A stretch of 64,000 nt of DNA from Sterolibacterium sp. (GTDB taxonomy: Bacteria > Pseudomonadota > Gammaproteobacteria > Burkholderiales > Rhodocyclaceae): the NCBI GenBank assembly GCA_019105045.1, contig JAHRWT010000091.1, positions 49,260 through 113,259 on the forward strand. Direction: 5' to 3'. Position 1 is the stretch's first letter, and every line of letters starts with the position of its first letter. Made by a program: the position numbers and the translations under genes. The notes beneath the pieces were generated by a model that was given only the letters and a program-made list of their open reading frames with translations, searched no databases and had not been told where the DNA came from. Shown here piece after piece: positions 9,641-21,398 of this stretch.

Positions 9641-11944
9641 TCAGCCACGGCGGGCATCGATAACTCCCGGCACGTCATGCACCAGATTCAGCAGGCGCTG
9701 CAATTCCGCCGTGCCATGCAGCTCGATGGTGAATGACATGCGCGCCTGGGCATTGCGCGTCGATGTCTTGACCGCATTGACATTGACCCGTTCTCGCGAG
9801 AAGACTTCGGAGATGTCACGCAACAGCCCCTGACGATCGAGCGCATCAACCACGATCAGCACGCTGTAGAGGTTCTGCCCGCACACACTGTGCTGTCCCC
9901 AGGCGGTTTCGATGACACGTTCGGGATTGCGCCCGGCCAGATGTTCAAAAGTCCGGCAATCCCGGCGATGAATGGATACGCCCTTGCCACGCGTGACGAA
10001 GCCGGCAATCTCATCCGGCGGCACCGGCCGGCAGCAGCGCGCAAGCTGGGTCAGCAGATTATCCACGCCCACCACCAGCACGCCGCTGGCTTGCTGTCGC
10101 CGGCTGTGGCGCAGTTGTATGGCCGGCGCCGCCTCTGCTTCATGCGCCAGCTCATCGGCCTCGCCATGCAGGGCCCGATGCAGGTTGCGCAAGCCCAGTT
10201 CGCCCCGCCCGGCGGCACGATACAGTTCTTCTGTCGACTTGAAACGCAGACGGCTGGCCAAGGTATCGAGATTGAACTGACTCTGTCCTTCGCGCTGCAA
10301 TTCGCGCGCAATCAGCGCCCGCCCCTGGCTTTGCAGGGCCTCATCCTCCTGCGCGGCAAACCATTGCCGCACTTTCTGCCGGGCACGCGATGTGGCGAGA
10401 TAAGCCTGGGCCGGATTCAGCCAGTCGCGCGAGGGCGCCCCCTGCCTGGCCGTGATAATCTCGACCTGCTGGCCATTGTTGAGCGGCGTATTGAGCGCGA
10501 CCAGCTGACCATCGACACGCGCGCCTCGGCAGCGGTGTCCCAGATCGGTATGCAGGCGATAGGCAAAATCCAGAGGCGTGGCGCCACGGGCCAGATCGAA
10601 GACACGACCCTGCGGTGTCAGCACATAAATCGTATCGTTGAGCTCCGCCTGCTTGAAATGCGCGATCCATTCACTGCTGTCGGCAATTTCATCGCGCCAC
10701 GACAACAGCTGGCGCAGCCAGGAAATCTTGTCGTTGTAGGCATGATCCGCCGCACTGGATTCTTCGGAATGACCACTTTCCTTGTAACGCCAGTGCGCCG
10801 CCACGCCCAGCTCGGAGTGGTAGTGCATTTCATACGTGCGGATCTGCACTTCAAAAGGCCGGCCATCTTCGGCAATCACCGCCGTGTGCAGCGAACGATA
10901 GTTGTTGCCCTTGGGCTGGGCGATGTAATCGTCGAACTCTCCGGGCACGGGCTGCCAGCGCTGATGCACCACGCTCAAAGCGGTATAACAATCCTTGATT
11001 TCCGGCACCAGGATGCGCAGGGCGCGCACGTCATAGACTTCATCGAACTCCAGCCGCTTGCTGCGCATCTTGTTCCAGATGCTGTAGATGTGCTTGGGCC
11101 GCCCCTGAACTTCTGCCTGGATACCCGCCACCGCCATTTCGGCCTTGAGGCGCACCATGGTGGTTTCGATGAACTGCTCGCGCTCGGTGCGGCGCTCATC
11201 CAGCATTTTGGCAATGCGCTTGTAGATATCCGGTTCAAGAAAGCGGAAGGAAAGGTCTTCGATTTCCCATTTCAACTGCCAGACACCCAGGCGATTGGCC
11301 AGCGGCGCGTAGATTTCCATGCTTTCGTGCGCCAACTGTTCGCGCACCGGACCGGGATGCCCGGTCATGAAACGCAGGGTCTGATTGCGGCTGGCCAGGC
11401 GCAGCAGCACGACACGGATATCCTCCACCATGGCCAGCAGCATCTTGCGCAGGGTTTCGGCCTGCAGCCTGGCTTCGGGCGACGTACCACGCTGGTTGTG
11501 GGCCAGCGGCCGCAAGATGTTCAGGCGTTTCAGGCCATCGATCAACTGCGCCACCGGTGCCCCGAAGCGGGTGATGATGTCTTCCTGCCAATCCTTTTTC
11601 GTCTGCAACTCGGCTTCGGCCAGACTGGCCACGCCAAACAGCAAGGCAGCCAGTCGCGCATCACGATCCAGATTCAGCACGGCGCAGGCACGCGCCATGC
11701 CCACGGCGTGGTCCAGATACAACTCGCCCGTGCCCAGTGTTGCCCCGGCATAGCATTCGCTGGCGAACTGCAAGGCGGTTTCGATCTCGGCCCGGCTGCC
11801 TTCCGGCAGACCGGCTGCCAGACTATCCACCAGCGCCAGCGTCAGCGCCTCTGCGCTCATGCCGGCATCGACAGGCACGGTTGCCGCAGCGGCATCGGCC
11901 GTCAGCATGGGCAGGGGCAAGGGTAAAGAATGCGCAACAGTCAT
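9641..11944 (-). CDS. relA: GTP pyrophosphokinase RelA (synthetase, degenerate HD domain)
   Basis: RelA/SpoT synthetase, TGS (DTIYVLTPQGRVFDL) and ACT domains; canonical HD pair replaced (AALLFGVAS). Start MTVAHSLPL at 11944 preferred over 12040. Confidence 0.92.
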   Translation of the reverse strand: MTVAHSLPLPLPMLTADAAAATVPVDAGMSAEALTLALVDSLAAGLPEGSRAEIETALQFASECYAGATLGTGELYLDHAVGMARACAVLNLDRDARLAALLFGVASLAEAELQTKKDWQEDIITRFGAPVAQLIDGLKRLNILRPLAHNQRGTSPEARLQAETLRKMLLAMVEDIRVVLLRLASRNQTLRFMTGHPGPVREQLAHESMEIYAPLANRLGVWQLKWEIEDLSFRFLEPDIYKRIAKMLDERRTEREQFIETTMVRLKAEMAVAGIQAEVQGRPKHIYSIWNKMRSKRLEFDEVYDVRALRILVPEIKDCYTALSVVHQRWQPVPGEFDDYIAQPKGNNYRSLHTAVIAEDGRPFEVQIRTYEMHYHSELGVAAHWRYKESGHSEESSAADHAYNDKISWLRQLLSWRDEIADSSEWIAHFKQAELNDTIYVLTPQGRVFDLARGATPLDFAYRLHTDLGHRCRGARVDGQLVALNTPLNNGQQVEIITARQGAPSRDWLNPAQAYLATSRARQKVRQWFAAQEDEALQSQGRALIARELQREGQSQFNLDTLASRLRFKSTEELYRAAGRGELGLRNLHRALHGEADELAHEAEAAPAIQLRHSRRQQASGVLVVGVDNLLTQLARCCRPVPPDEIAGFVTRGKGVSIHRRDCRTFEHLAGRNPERVIETAWGQHSVCGQNLYSVLIVVDALDRQGLLRDISEVFSRERVNVNAVKTSTRNAQARMSFTIELHGTAELQRLLNLVHDVPGVIDARRG

Positions 11945-12091
11945 TCGCGAATTATCCCAGATTGGCAGCCTGCCTGATGTGCCTCGGTTTCCTCGACAAC
12001 GGGCAGACCAGGCAAAATTGGTCTGTGCAGTTTGTTTCATCCTGGATTTTCATCGCTATAATTCCCGGGTTGAATTACTTGGGAACGCATC

Positions 12092-12889
12092 ATGGGTTTT
12101 CTCTCCGGCAAACGCATACTCATTACCGGCCTGCTTTCCAACCGCTCGATTGCCTACGGCATTGCCCAGGCCATGCACCGTGAAGGCGCCGAACTGGCTT
12201 TCACCTATCAGAATGAACGCGTGCAGGATCGCGTTGCCAAACTGGCGGCAGACTTCGGCAATGCCCCCTTGTTTGCCTGCGATGTCGCCGAAGACGCGCA
12301 GATCACCCAGCTTTTCGACAGCATCCGGGCGCAGTGGGGTTATCTCGATGGCCTGGTGCATTCCATTGCCTTCGCGCCCAACGAAGCCCTGGAGGGTGAT
12401 TTCCTGGACGGCCTCTCGCGCGAGGCCTTCCGCATTTCGCAAGAAGTTTCCTCCTACAGCTTCCCCGCACTGGCCAAAGGCGCGCGACCGTTGATGCAGG
12501 GCCGCAACGGCGCCTTGCTGACGCTCAGCTATCTGGGCGCAGTACGCACCATGCCCAACTACAACATCATGGGTCTGGCCAAGGCCAGCCTGGAAGCCTC
12601 GGTGCGTTACATGGCCGCCAGCCTCGGCCCGCAAGGCACACGAGTGAACGCCATTTCCGCCGGCCCGATCAAGACACTGGCTGCATCGGGTATCGGCAGC
12701 TTCGGCAAGCTGCTGGCCTACAACTCGCATCATGCGCCCCTGCGTCGCAACGTCACCATCGAAGAAGTCGGCAATGCCGCCGCTTTCCTCTGTTCCGACC
12801 TGGCCAGCGGCATCACCGGCGAAATCATGTATGTGGACGGTGGCTTCAACACCACTGCCCTGGGTAACGCCGATCCCATGAGCAGCTAA
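12092..12889 (+). CDS. fabI: Enoyl-ACP reductase (NADH) FabI
   Basis: [25 protein letters not shown]... and [19 protein letters not shown]. Confidence 0.96.
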   Translation: MGFLSGKRILITGLLSNRSIAYGIAQAMHREGAELAFTYQNERVQDRVAKLAADFGNAPLFACDVAEDAQITQLFDSIRAQWGYLDGLVHSIAFAPNEALEGDFLDGLSREAFRISQEVSSYSFPALAKGARPLMQGRNGALLTLSYLGAVRTMPNYNIMGLAKASLEASVRYMAASLGPQGTRVNAISAGPIKTLAASGIGSFGKLLAYNSHHAPLRRNVTIEEVGNAAAFLCSDLASGITGEIMYVDGGFNTTALGNADPMSS

Positions 12890-12925
12890 GAACGCTGACT
12901 GGCCGCCATCGAGGCTGAGCGCATA

Positions 12926-12966
12926 ACAAAAGGCCCGGTTCGCGATGCGTTCCGGGCCTTTTGTTT
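12926..12966 (+). terminator. Rho-independent terminator after fabI
   Basis: Stem aaaaggcccgg / ccgggcctttt followed by tgtttt. Confidence 0.85.
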
Positions 12967-13035
12967 TGTCTGTGTCGATGCGTCCGGCTTTCCGCAGCCA
13001 AGCACAACCGCCGCATCAACAGTATCAAGCCTGCA

Positions 13036-14946
13036 TCACTGCGTATCCTTGCGCTCCAGAACCGCTTTTTTGATCTCTACCGGATACTTCTGCCGCAGGC
13101 TTGCCAGCCAGGCCGAAAATTCTTCTTCGGCAACGATGCGCGCATATTCGCCTTGCAGATTTTTTGTCTGTGTCTCATCGGCATCTGCCCTGGGCAGCAC
13201 CTGCCCAATACGATACAAAGCGTAGTCCCCCTCTCCCAGGGCAACCCCCGTATATACCGGCAGTTTCTGCGAGCCCCCCACGTTCAGCTTGAAAATGGCA
13301 CGCAGGGCCGCTGCCGGTGGCAGGCCTTCGCCGCCCTTGCGTGAAACCTGCCGGGGCTCACCCCAGGCCAGCGTCACCCCCTCTCCCTTGTTCAGCCGGG
13401 ACAGTTCGGCCTCACCCTGCTTCTGCGCCAGTTTGGCCGCTTCATCATGGATCAGGCGCTGTTCGATATCCGCCTTGACCTCATCGAATGGCAGCCGGGC
13501 AGCTGGCTTGTGTTCGATGATGCGGGCGGCCAGCAGCGTATTTGGCGCGACTTCGATCGCTTCGGTATTGTGTTTTTCCTTGACGACATCATCACTGAAC
13601 AAGGCAGCAAGCAGGCGAGGGTTGTTGAGCAGACCCGCCGCCTGGTCACGCGCCAGCCAATCACTTTGCTGCACGGTCAGCTTGAACTTTTCCGCTGTCG
13701 GCTGGAGAGTGTCGGCCTGTTCATAGACCATGTTGCCGAATGCCTCGGCCTGCTCGGCGTACTGTTGGGCACCTGTCTTGTGCTTGATGGCTTCGACGAT
13801 TTCATCGCGCACTTCGGCCAGCGGACGCTGCTGTTCACTTTTGACGTCCTGCAGCTTGATGATGTGAAAGCCAAAATCGGTCTGCACCAGATCACTGATT
13901 TCACCGGGCTTGAGTGCAAACACCGCCTCCTCGAAAGGCTTGACCATGGCACCCCGGGCAAACCAGCCCAGCTCGCCCCCTTGCTGGGCAGAGCCCGGAT
14001 CCTGCGAATTCTCACGGGCAAGCCTTGCGAAATCCTCCGGCTTCTGCCGCAGCTCAGCCAGGATTTTCTCGGCCCGGGCCTGTGCGGCCTTGAGGGTGGC
14101 GGCATCGGCATCCCGACCGGCAGCCATCAGGATATGACTGGCATGACGTTCTTCCGGCTGCCTGTATTGATCGGCATGTGTCTGATACCAGCTGGCGACC
14201 TCCTGCTCGCTGAACGTCGCCTGTGCTATCAGCGCATCCTGGCTCAGTACCAGATATTCGGCACGCAGTTGCTCGGGCACTTCAAACAGTTTGCCATTCG
14301 CATCGTAGTACTTCCTGGCAGCATCCGCCGCCAGGTTGATCTCTGCAAAAAACTGGGCCGGCTTGAAACGGACTTCCTCGACACTGCGCACCTCCTGCAT
14401 GGCCGCCGTCCAGCGCTGTGCCGCAGCCGGGATCGGCGCCGCGCTTTCCCGCACCGCCCCCAGCAACTGCTGTTGCTGTATTTCCTGACGCAAACGCTGC
14501 TCAAACGCTTCCGGACTCATGCCCTGCCCGGCCAGCAGACTGTCATAGCGCTGGCGGGAAAAGCCCTGTTCATCGTGAAAGGCCGGCACTTCCTGGATGG
14601 CCGCGCTCAACTGTGTATCACCGACCAGCAGACGCGACTGGGCAATCTCCTGCACCAGTATCCGTTGGGTAATCAGGTTATCAAGCACGGCGCGACGCAT
14701 CTCCGGCGAATCCAGCATTTCTTGCGGCAACTCGCGGCCAAACTGCTGGCGCAACCGATCCTGCTGTTCACGCACGGCCGACTGCAATTCCTGCTGGGAA
14801 ATCTTCATTGAACCGACCTTGGCAACCGTATCATCGCCGCCCGAGCGACTGACGAAAGATTCAATGCCAAAGAAGGCAAATGGCAGGGTAATCAGCACCA
14901 GGATGGCCTGCACCACTTTGCGGTTGTTCTGTACGATGTCAAACAT
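13036..14946 (-). CDS. ppiD: SurA N-terminal domain / parvulin peptidyl-prolyl isomerase, PpiD-like
   Basis: Single N-terminal TM, parvulin domain (ASHILMAAG...[42 protein letters not shown]). Confidence 0.92.
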   Translation of the reverse strand: MFDIVQNNRKVVQAILVLITLPFAFFGIESFVSRSGGDDTVAKVGSMKISQQELQSAVREQQDRLRQQFGRELPQEMLDSPEMRRAVLDNLITQRILVQEIAQSRLLVGDTQLSAAIQEVPAFHDEQGFSRQRYDSLLAGQGMSPEAFEQRLRQEIQQQQLLGAVRESAAPIPAAAQRWTAAMQEVRSVEEVRFKPAQFFAEINLAADAARKYYDANGKLFEVPEQLRAEYLVLSQDALIAQATFSEQEVASWYQTHADQYRQPEERHASHILMAAGRDADAATLKAAQARAEKILAELRQKPEDFARLARENSQDPGSAQQGGELGWFARGAMVKPFEEAVFALKPGEISDLVQTDFGFHIIKLQDVKSEQQRPLAEVRDEIVEAIKHKTGAQQYAEQAEAFGNMVYEQADTLQPTAEKFKLTVQQSDWLARDQAAGLLNNPRLLAALFSDDVVKEKHNTEAIEVAPNTLLAARIIEHKPAARLPFDEVKADIEQRLIHDEAAKLAQKQGEAELSRLNKGEGVTLAWGEPRQVSRKGGEGLPPAAALRAIFKLNVGGSQKLPVYTGVALGEGDYALYRIGQVLPRADADETQTKNLQGEYARIVAEEEFSAWLASLRQKYPVEIKKAVLERKDTQ

Positions 14947-15211
14947 GGGGTTCTACCGAATCAGGGAAGAAAACAGGAAGGACGAAAGCGACTGGCTGCC
15001 CGGCGCCGGACGAGCCATGCAAGATCAACTCCGGAATGCCTTACAGACAGTGCGGCGGGAGCAAGACATGGCTTGCAGAATCCGCTTTGTGCGAGCACCT
15101 TCAGCCAAAGTCGGCCATTATAAAATAAGGCACGCGCTGGCGGTCACCTGAAGGAAACCGGCAGCGCGTGCGCTGGGTCAGGCAGCACGAAGCCGCCTTG
15201 TTTGGTCTTGC

Positions 15212-15508
15212 TTACTTCTTTGCAGCCTTTTTCTTGCCGGCCACAGCAGCCTTCAGAGCCGCACCTGCCTTGAACTTTGGCACAGTGGTTGCGGCAATCT
15301 TGATTTCCTTGCCGGTCTGCGGATTACGCCCCGTACGCGCTGCGCGCTTCGAAGAACCGAAAGTACCGAAACCAATCAGGGTCACCGTATCACCCTTGGA
15401 AACCGCCTTGGTGATTGCTGCCAGGATCGCATCCAGCGCATTGCCGGCTGCGGCCTTGCTGATACCAGCTTCCTTTGCTGCGACTTCAATGAGTTCAGAC
15501 TTGTTCAT
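15212..15508 (-). CDS. hupB: HU family DNA-binding protein
   Basis: [28 protein letters not shown]...GFGTF...[17 protein letters not shown]. Confidence 0.93.
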   Translation of the reverse strand: MNKSELIEVAAKEAGISKAAAGNALDAILAAITKAVSKGDTVTLIGFGTFGSSKRAARTGRNPQTGKEIKIAATTVPKFKAGAALKAAVAGKKKAAKK

Positions 15509-15665
15509 GGAATTTCCTTTTGGTTTGATTGAAAACTCTGTAAAGAAGCGCCAGTGTTACCACCCGCTGAGGTGATGGCGTGGCGATTCTAACCTTGCTT
15601 TTGCGCGTCTGACAATGCGTTGTGCAAGAAATTATCCCGGCACTTGCACAAAGGCAGTGGCATGA

Positions 15666-15698
15666 AAACAAAAAGGAGCCGCGACGGGCTCCTTTTCA
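15666..15698 (-). terminator. Terminator downstream of tRNA-His
   Basis: On minus strand: AAAAGGAGCC-cgtcg-CGGCTCCTTTTTG hairpin with T-run just after the tRNA. Confidence 0.75.
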
Positions 15699-15707
15699 AT
15701 TATTTCT

Positions 15708-15783
15708 GGGGTGGCCGATGGGACTCGAACCCACGACGACTGGAATCACAATCCAGGACTCTACCAACTGAGCTACGGCCACC
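15708..15783 (-). tRNA. tRNA-His (GTG)
   Basis: Reverse complement GGTGGCCGTAGCTCAGTTGGTAGAG...GGATTGTGATTCC...GGGTTCGAGTCCC...GGCCACC folds as a cloverleaf. Confidence 0.95.
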
Positions 15784-16000
15784 ACTGCTGCAAATCTTGC
15801 TGCATCCGACAAGCAAAGCGATCTGTTGAAGGCTTGTCGAACAAGCCCGCGATTCTAGCGACCGTCCCCGGGCAAGTCAATCGAAAGCGACGGTAAAAAC
15901 ACCCATTGCGAACGTAAAAAAGAGACTGGACACATGCACGACACACGATGCGCACGACGCACACGACTGCACAACGGCACAGCATGAACGGAAAATGAAG

Positions 16001-16074
16001 CGCGGCAGGAGGGGTTCGAACCCCCGACCTACGGCTTAGAAGGCCGTTGCTCTATCCAGCTGAGCTACTGCCGC
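16001..16074 (-). tRNA. tRNA-Arg (TCT)
   Basis: Reverse complement GCGGCAGTAGCTCAGCTGGATAGAGCAACGGCCTTCTAAGCCGTAGGTCGGGGGTTCGAACCCCTCCTGCCGC. Confidence 0.95.
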
Positions 16075-16076
16075 AT

Positions 16077-16111
16077 CGCACACCGCACACCGCACATCGT
16101 ACATCGAGCAC
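16077..16111. repeat. Heptamer tandem array (cgcacac/cgcacat/cgtacat/cgagcac), decaying
   Basis: cgcacac cgcacac cgcacat cgtacat cgagcac read directly, adjacent to the tRNA-Arg 5' end. Confidence 0.85.
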
Positions 16112-16195
16112 CCACGCCATCGTCGTATCTGCTGACCGCAGAACCGCAGCAGCAGCCGCTTCCGCAATCAGTCTGCCAGATACCCGGTTGTTGGA

Positions 16196-16272
<77 letters not shown>

Positions 16273-16619
16273 AAGCTTGTGGATTCTACAGAGGCCGTTC
16301 TCTGCGGTCAAATTTTTGCCGTCTGCAAACCTGCTGCCGAAGCTGGATTGCGGACTTGCGCCTGCCGCTGATTCGCAGTGAAAAAGTGCTGTGAAACATT
16401 TCCAATTCAGCGGCCTGGAACGGCTTGCAGGGTATGGGTATTTGGTTTATAAAGCCCCAGTCCTGCGGGTCCTTGTTTACTCATTCAACACTCCGCATCC
16501 GATCATTGTCCGCTGCCGACAGCGGCACCGAGCCGGCCAGATAACACCTGATCAGACAAGGCCAACCCAGTGCAATTCGGCCACTTCTCTTCACAACTCT
16601 TCACAAGAGCCAGAACGAT

Positions 16620-16982
16620 ATGAATAGCAAGCAACAAGCCCACTTCCGCAAAATCCTCCTCGCGCTCAAGGAAGAGCTGCTTGGTGATGTCGAACGCACG
16701 GTGCATACCATGCAGGAAGAAGCCACGGTGTTCGCCGATCCCAATGACCGTGCCAGCCAGGAATCCGACATCGCTCTGGAACTGCGCAACCGTGATCGCG
16801 AACGCAAGTTGATCAAGAAAATCGACGACGCGCTGGAGCGCATCGAAAAAGGTGAATATGGCTACTGCGACAGCTGCGGCGTTGAAATCAGCGTCAAGCG
16901 GCTGGAAGCGCGCCCAACGGCAACCCTGTGCATCGACTGCAAGACGCTGGAAGAAATGCGCGAAAAACAGCTGGCCAAATAA
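16620..16982 (+). CDS. dksA: RNA polymerase-binding transcription factor DksA
   Basis: DksA coiled-coil plus zinc finger (GEYGYCDSCGVEISVKRLEARPTATLCIDCK). Confidence 0.95.
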   Translation: MNSKQQAHFRKILLALKEELLGDVERTVHTMQEEATVFADPNDRASQESDIALELRNRDRERKLIKKIDDALERIEKGEYGYCDSCGVEISVKRLEARPTATLCIDCKTLEEMREKQLAK

Positions 16983-17103
16983 ATTCCGAAAACTGCTCCT
17001 TGCCGTCGCCACAATCCCATGCGGCGACATACGGCACAGGAATACGGCATAGAAACTGCCTGACACCGCGCAACGTACACCACACACACACACCATGCGG
17101 ACA

Positions 17104-17140
17104 AAACAACAAGGGCGCCCTGCGGCGCCCTTGTTGTTTG
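17104..17140. terminator. Bidirectional terminator between dksA and pnp
   Basis: acaacaagggcgcc-ctgc-ggcgcccttgttgtttg hairpin between convergent genes. Confidence 0.82.
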
Positions 17141-17164
17141 TAGCAGGACAATGAATATTGCTGC

Positions 17165-19273
17165 TTACTCGGCTGCAGCTTCCGGAGCATTCGCAGCCTT
17201 CATGGAAAGACGCACGCGGCCTTTGTCATCGGTCTCGATGACCTTGACCTTGACGACCTGACCTTCCTTGAGATAGTCGGACACCGCATTCACCCGCTCG
17301 TTGGCGATCTGCGAAATATGCAGCAGGCCATCCTTGCCCGGCAGCAGGCTGACGATGGCGCCGAAATCGAGCAGACGCAGTACCGTGCCTTCGTAGATGC
17401 GGCCCACTTCGACTTCCGCCGTGATGTCTTCGATACGCTTCTTGGCTGCCTGCGCAGCGTCAGAATTGACGGAAGAAATGGTGATGGTGCCATCGTCCGC
17501 GATATCGATGACCGCGCCGGTTTCTTCGGTCAGCGCCCGGATCACCGCACCGCCCTTGCCGATCACGTCGCGAATTTTCTCCGGATTGATCTTCATGGTG
17601 ATCATGCGCGGCGCAAAGTCGGAAACATCTTCACGGTGACCGGACAGCGATGCCTTCATTTTGTCCAGTATGTGCAAACGAGCCTGCTGAGCCTGGGCCA
17701 AAGCCACCTGCATGATTTCCTTGGTAATGCCCTGGATCTTGATGTCCATCTGCAAGGCGGTGATACCGGCGTCAGTTCCGGCCACCTTGAAGTCCATATC
17801 GCCGAGGTGATCTTCATCACCGAGAATGTCGGTGAGTACGGCAAAGCGATTGCCTTCCTTGATGAGGCCCATGGCAATGCCGGCCACATGCGCCTTCAGC
17901 GGCACGCCGGCATCCATCAGCGACAGCGAAGTACCGCACACCGAAGCCATCGAGCTGGAACCGTTGGATTCAGTGACTTCCGACACCACGCGGATGCTGT
18001 AGCCGAATTCTTCAGCCGTCGGCAGCACGGCGATGAGCGCGCGCTTGGCTAGACGACCATGGCCGATTTCGCGACGCTTGGGTGTGCCGACACGACCGGT
18101 TTCGCCTGTGGCGAACGGCGGCATGTTGTAGTGCAGCATGAAGCGATCACGATATTCACCTTGCAGTGCATCGATGATCTGCTCATCACGCCCCGTGCCC
18201 AGCGTGGCCACGACCAGCGCCTGGGTTTCGCCGCGCGTAAATAGCGCCGAACCGTGGGTGCGCGGCAGCACACCGTTGCGGATGGCAATCGGGCGCACGG
18301 TGCGCGTATCGCGACCGTCGATGCGCGGTTCGCCGTTCAGGATCTGGTTGCGCACGATCTTGGCTTCGAGATCGAAAATATGATTCTTGACGGTATTCGC
18401 ATCGGCGGCGTTCTCACCTTCACACAGCGTCGCCACCACCGAAGCCACGATCTCACGCGTCTTCAGGGTACGTGCCTGTTTCTGCGTGATGCGATAGGCT
18501 TCGCGCAACGGCGCTTCGGCCATTTCACTGATCCTGGCGATCAGCGCCTCGTCCTGGGCCGGTGGCTGCCAGTCCCATTCGGGCTTGCCGGCGACTTCGA
18601 CGAGTTCGTTGATGGCGTTGATGGCGGCCTGCATCTGCTCATGGCCGAACACCACCGCACCCAGCATCACTTCTTCGGACAGCTGCTGCGCTTCCGATTC
18701 GACCATCAGCACCGCAGCGGCGGTACCGGCGACGACCAGGTTGAGCTGGCTTTCCTTGAGTTGCGACAGGGTCGGACACATCACATACTGGTTGTTGATG
18801 TAACCGACGCGAGCTGCGCCGATCGGACCGGCAAAGGGCACACCGGAAATCGCCAGCGCGGCGGAAGCGCCGATCATTGCCGGGATGTCCGGATCCACCT
18901 CCGGATTGCTCGACATGACAGTGATGATCACCTGCACTTCATTGGTGAAACCTTCGGGGAACAGCGGGCGGATCGGCCGGTCGATGAGGCGCGAAGTCAA
19001 GGTTTCCTTTTCCGAAGGACGGCCTTCACGCTTGAAAAAACCACCGGGTATGCGGCCTGCGGCATAGGTTTTTTCGACGTAATCAACGGTCAGCGGAAAG
19101 AAATCCTGACCGGGTTTGGGAGTGGGCTGGGCCACAACAGTCGCCAGCACCACGGTGTCGTCCATATTGACGAGGACGGCGCCACCGGCCTGGCGGGCGA
19201 TTTCGCCGGTTTCCAGGGTCACGCTATGGGCGCCGTAATTGAACGACTTCTTGGTAGCTTTCAGTTCGAGCAA
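17165..19273 (-). CDS. pnp: Polyribonucleotide nucleotidyltransferase
   Basis: RNase PH domains, KH ([31 protein letters not shown]) and S1 domain at C-terminus. Confidence 0.97.
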   Translation of the reverse strand: MLELKATKKSFNYGAHSVTLETGEIARQAGGAVLVNMDDTVVLATVVAQPTPKPGQDFFPLTVDYVEKTYAAGRIPGGFFKREGRPSEKETLTSRLIDRPIRPLFPEGFTNEVQVIITVMSSNPEVDPDIPAMIGASAALAISGVPFAGPIGAARVGYINNQYVMCPTLSQLKESQLNLVVAGTAAAVLMVESEAQQLSEEVMLGAVVFGHEQMQAAINAINELVEVAGKPEWDWQPPAQDEALIARISEMAEAPLREAYRITQKQARTLKTREIVASVVATLCEGENAADANTVKNHIFDLEAKIVRNQILNGEPRIDGRDTRTVRPIAIRNGVLPRTHGSALFTRGETQALVVATLGTGRDEQIIDALQGEYRDRFMLHYNMPPFATGETGRVGTPKRREIGHGRLAKRALIAVLPTAEEFGYSIRVVSEVTESNGSSSMASVCGTSLSLMDAGVPLKAHVAGIAMGLIKEGNRFAVLTDILGDEDHLGDMDFKVAGTDAGITALQMDIKIQGITKEIMQVALAQAQQARLHILDKMKASLSGHREDVSDFAPRMITMKINPEKIRDVIGKGGAVIRALTEETGAVIDIADDGTITISSVNSDAAQAAKKRIEDITAEVEVGRIYEGTVLRLLDFGAIVSLLPGKDGLLHISQIANERVNAVSDYLKEGQVVKVKVIETDDKGRVRLSMKAANAPEAAAE

Positions 19274-19484
19274 GGTCTTATCCTTTCATCATTAACAATT
19301 GACCGGTGTGAATGTTCTGCAAACGAACATCGCCGCAGCTCGTGTCATCAGTGGATTCGATTTCATCGAGCAGCGGTACCGGTTGTGGGATCAAATCATC
19401 CAACCACTCATCATCCAGTTCTGTCCGGAAAACGTGCCGTGTTTGCACGCATCAGGAAACCGGGGAGATTCATGGGCCAAAAAC

Positions 19485-19535
19485 GACGATGCCGGTGACA
19501 AGCAGCTCTTCAGAGATGATGTCACCGGCATGTTT
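19485..19535 (-). promoter_or_regulatory. Long stem-loop in rpsO-pnp intergenic region (candidate terminator / RNase III-type processing site)
   Basis: atgccggtgaca (19489-19500) pairs with tgtcaccggcat (19520-19531); on minus strand followed by CGTCGTTTTTGG. Confidence 0.6.
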
Positions 19536-19665
19536 TCAGTTTTGCCGGGGTAGCGGCCCAGCAACCGTCGCGGGGCAGACCACGAAACAGTGGTTGCCCT
19601 GTCTCATGCGCGCACCTTGGTCTTGCGTGTGTTCGGCTGAAGCCGCACGGCCCGGGTGTTCCAGA

Positions 19666-19935
19666 CTACTTGCGCAGATTGAGGCGACCCAGCAGCTCGC
19701 GGTAGCCGTCAAGATTCTTGCGCTTCAGGTAATCAAGCAGCTTGCGGCGCTGGTTGACCATTTTCAGCAGGCCGCGACGCGAGTGGTGATCCTTGACATT
19801 GGCCTTGAAATGGCCGGTCAAACCGTTGATGCGAGCGGTCAGCAGCGCGATCTGGACTTCCGGTGAGCCGGTATCCCCTTGGGCTCGCTGGAATTCACCA
19901 ACGATTTTTGCTTTTTCAGCAGTGGAAATTGCCAT
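19666..19935 (-). CDS. rpsO: 30S ribosomal protein S15
   Basis: [57 protein letters not shown]. Confidence 0.97.
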   Translation of the reverse strand: MAISTAEKAKIVGEFQRAQGDTGSPEVQIALLTARINGLTGHFKANVKDHHSRRGLLKMVNQRRKLLDYLKRKNLDGYRELLGRLNLRK

Positions 19936-19997
19936 CTGATTTCTCTTAATTTGAGGTCCTGGAAACGCAGAATTATATCCGTAAAGTGATGCAGGAC

Positions 19998-20957
19998 TCA
20001 AGTAGCAAAATCGTTTCGACTGACGACCACGTCTGTATCCGCCTCAGCTCTCGTAGCTCTCGTTTCAGCAATCAGGCGGCGTGGCTGCAACCAGCCTTCA
20101 GCGTCGAGCAGGCACACGCCCAGAAAGCGCTCGCCGCAATATGCGCGCCACCGCCCGGGGGGGCCGTTCCAGCGCACTGCCTGGCCTTTGCCCAAACGAA
20201 ATGCGCCAGATTCATCCAGTTCGGCACAGGGCAGATCGTCCAGCAGCGCATCAACCGGCGCCAGCAGGGCATCGCGCGCAGAACCTGTCGCTGCCTCAAT
20301 CTGCTCCAGGCTGACAGCCTGAGCCAATTCCAGCCGGCCGATGCGGGTACGCCGCAAACCCGCCAGATGCGCACCACAGCCAAGTTGCGCACCGATATCC
20401 TCGGCCAGGGTGCGAATATAGGTTCCCTTGCTGCACGCCACCGTGATCACCAGCAGATCATTGTCAAACGCGTCCATGCGCAGATCATGAATGACGACCC
20501 GGCGCGCCTTGCGCTCCACTTCGATACCTTGCCGGGCATATTCATACAGCGCCTTGCCATCCCGCTTGAGTGCCGAATACATTGGCGGCACTTGCATGCT
20601 TTCACCCACAAAACCGGCCAGCACGGCGCCAACCTGCGCCGCATCGACCGCCACGACAGATGTGCTCAGCACGTCGCCTTCGCTGTCTGCCGTCGTGGTC
20701 GTCACACCCAGGCGGATTTGTGCGACATATTCCTTGTCGGCTTCGAGCAATTCGCCAGCAAACTTGGTGGCTTCTCCAAAGCACAGCGGCAGCAGGCCAG
20801 TCGCCAGTGGATCCAGCGTTCCCGTATGACCTGCCTTGGCTGCGTTATAGAGACGTTTGACCGTCTGCAAGGCCGCATTGGATGTCAGGCCAAGCGGCTT
20901 GTCGAGCAGCAGGACACCATCGACCCGACAACGTGGCGCGCGACGCGGCGCGCTCAT
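19998..20957 (-). CDS. truB: tRNA pseudouridine(55) synthase TruB
   Basis: [46 protein letters not shown]. Confidence 0.96.
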   Translation of the reverse strand: MSAPRRAPRCRVDGVLLLDKPLGLTSNAALQTVKRLYNAAKAGHTGTLDPLATGLLPLCFGEATKFAGELLEADKEYVAQIRLGVTTTTADSEGDVLSTSVVAVDAAQVGAVLAGFVGESMQVPPMYSALKRDGKALYEYARQGIEVERKARRVVIHDLRMDAFDNDLLVITVACSKGTYIRTLAEDIGAQLGCGAHLAGLRRTRIGRLELAQAVSLEQIEAATGSARDALLAPVDALLDDLPCAELDESGAFRLGKGQAVRWNGPPGRWRAYCGERFLGVCLLDAEGWLQPRRLIAETRATRAEADTDVVVSRNDFAT

Positions 20958-21337
20958 TCGGCCCCGGGGCCGTCGTCATCCACAGGCACCTGCGTGGCAA
21001 CGGCCTGGTCTATCAACTGCGACAGCTGGGTGCCACGTTCCACGGATTCATCATAAATGAAGTGCAGTTCCGGCAGATGATGAATCTTGATGCGTCGCCC
21101 CAGCTCGCGTCGCAGAAAACTGCTGCTGCGCCGCAGGCCTGCGGCAATTTCCGCATGATGCTCGCGCCCGCTCAGTGTCGTATAGAAAACCTTGGCATGT
21201 GCGTAATCCGGCGTCACTTCAACATCGGTCAGAGTGACCAGGCGCACGCGCGGATCCTTCAGCTCAAGACGTACCAGCTCGGCCAGTTCGCGCCGGATCT
21301 GCTCTGCCACACGGTCGCTGCGGGAGAATGTTTTCAT
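20954..21337 (-). CDS. rbfA: 30S ribosome-binding factor A
   Basis: MKTFSRSDRVAEQIRRELAELVRLELKDPRVRLVTLTDVEVTPDYAHAKVF; start 21337 preferred. Confidence 0.95.
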   Translation of the reverse strand: MKTFSRSDRVAEQIRRELAELVRLELKDPRVRLVTLTDVEVTPDYAHAKVFYTTLSGREHHAEIAAGLRRSSSFLRRELGRRIKIHHLPELHFIYDESVERGTQLSQLIDQAVATQVPVDDDGPGAE

Positions 21338-21398
21338 GACAGGCTCGGTGGAGAGATGATGCGACCGGCAGGCCGCATCAGCAATCAACAATCAGCAA

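Noticed and set aside
8094-9833. 579-aa plus-strand ORF spanning the octamer array, thioesterase and SRPBCC genes
   Set aside because: Runs antisense through two recognisable genes; start lies in the tandem repeat.
9890-11926. Long plus-strand ORF (678 aa) opposite relA
   Set aside because: Antisense to relA, no recognisable domain, high-GC shadow ORF.
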